Positions 63,557 to 64,000 of a stretch of DNA of 64,000 nt are shown piece after piece. The notes under the pieces are model-generated. The model was not told the origin of the DNA, did not search any database, and saw nothing but the letters and a program-made list of their open reading frames with translations. The position numbers and the translations under genes were made by a program. Where the stretch lies: IMG/VR virus record IMGVR_UViG_3300037114_000073, positions 1 through 64,000 of that record; one strand, given 5' to 3'. This stretch comes from a virus. Within the stretch, counting starts at the first letter, position 1. Every line of letters starts with the position of its first letter.

Positions 63557-64000
63557 TAGTTACCCCACTTAACTTTTACTTGTTTAGCTGCATTATCCAC
63601 AACAGGATCATTGACTGATGTATGCAAAACAACGGTATACTTTTTCTTGAAATCACTTCCATTCTTTACAGTGAAAGGTTTTCCAAGTACAGTCTTAACT
63701 GGCTTGAGGCTGGTTTTACCTTCCAACTGTAGAATGAAATTATCTGCGGAGATAAGTGCTCCACCAATTGCATTAACTAGATTTTCAATCTTCTGTCTGG
63801 TTGCAGTATCCAAGACTTGAATTACAGTTAAAATACTGTCAACATCATTTTCACTTGTCTGGACTAATGAAGCTAGCGCAGTTTGGAATGTTTTATTCGT
63901 AGCTAAATCACTTTGATACTGGGTAATGTAGGATTCTACTGCTGCTACGTCTTTCTCACCTTTTGTGATCCAAGATTGAATTTGTGCATCAACAGTGGCT
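63556..64000 (-). CDS. Unknown protein, start beyond window, 147 residues seen
   Basis: The frame is open to the right edge. Visible part: ATVDAQIQSWITKGEKDVAA, then a helix, then LVNAIGGALISADNFILQLEGKTSLKPVKTVLGKPFTVKNG with a beta C-terminus. Its stop overlaps the protease start by one base. No family recognised; an N-terminal part is missing. Confidence 0.6.
   Translation of the reverse strand, partial: ATVDAQIQSWITKGEKDVAAVESYITQYQSDLATNKTFQTALASLVQTSENDVDSILTVIQVLDTATRQKIENLVNAIGGALISADNFILQLEGKTSLKPVKTVLGKPFTVKNGSDFKKKYTVVLHTSVNDPVVDNAAKQVKVKWGN

Noticed and set aside
1-64000. CRISPR array, integrase, lysis cassette, DNA polymerase, tRNA genes
   Set aside because: None was found: no regularly spaced repeats, no recognisable integrase or endolysin/holin pair, no polymerase motifs and no cloverleaf in the intergenic gaps.

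Overview
The window is a 64 kb piece of a tailed double-stranded DNA phage genome (Caudoviricetes). It carries terminase large subunit, portal, prohead protease/scaffold, HK97-type major capsid, connector, tail tube, tail chaperones, a very long tape measure and a tail-tip protein. No sheath protein was recognised, so a long non-contractile (siphovirus-type) tail is the likely morphology. Every gene I can support lies on the minus strand, so transcription runs right to left. Both window edges cut through genes. The DNA is AT-rich by eye, except for one small GC-rich island. The host is not shown directly. The prolines, lipobox and domain style of the lipoprotein at 40020-40976, together with the TadE-like protein beside it, recall Acidobacteriota (Terriglobia); this is a weak inference.

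Layout in transcription order. 64000-53104: a cut-off gene, a papain-like cysteine protease, endonuclease VII, a mobile nuclease, queD, a GT4 and a GT9-like glycosyltransferase, an HNH enzyme, queE, a GroES-like co-chaperonin and terminase. 53050-48250: a weak terminator, a consensus promoter, a run of very small genes (SWIM, HNH and zinc-binding proteins among them) and an FtsK-type motor. 48250-39690: many small unknown genes, a second GT9 enzyme, then an envelope cassette (TadE-like protein, lipoprotein, tiny membrane proteins) closed by a strong terminator. 39570-15750: a promoter, then portal to tail tip. 15740-6590: SF2 helicase, DnaB-like helicase, primase and 5'-3' exonuclease. 6560-1: a perfect sigma-70 promoter, a sigma-like protein, a SWIB protein, small proteins, queC, a glycosyltransferase and a DpdA-like protein. 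No stretch longer than about 300 bases lacks a gene.

How the genes fit together. QueD, QueE and QueC are the steps from dihydroneopterin triphosphate to preQ0, and a DpdA-like transglycosylase would put a 7-deazaguanine base into phage DNA; no GTP cyclohydrolase is seen here. Four glycosyltransferases suggest further modification of DNA, virion or host surface. Seven free-standing nuclease genes (HNH, NUMOD/TnsA-like, Vsr-like) sit in operon junctions, several with exact ATGA or TAATG coupling.

Main discoveries. (1) A 540 bp GC-rich insertion with 22 bp terminal inverted repeats and 8 bp target duplications, carrying two small genes and no transposase, splits a small membrane-protein gene; removing it restores a continuous 61-codon frame. 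(2) Two probable programmed -1 frameshift sites: one in the tail chaperones and one, unexpected, at 4145-4151 followed at once by a stop codon and a hairpin. (3) A 13-nt promoter motif repeated four times, always just after a stop codon, with no -35 consensus; at two copies the next gene starts with GTG at the predicted transcript start.
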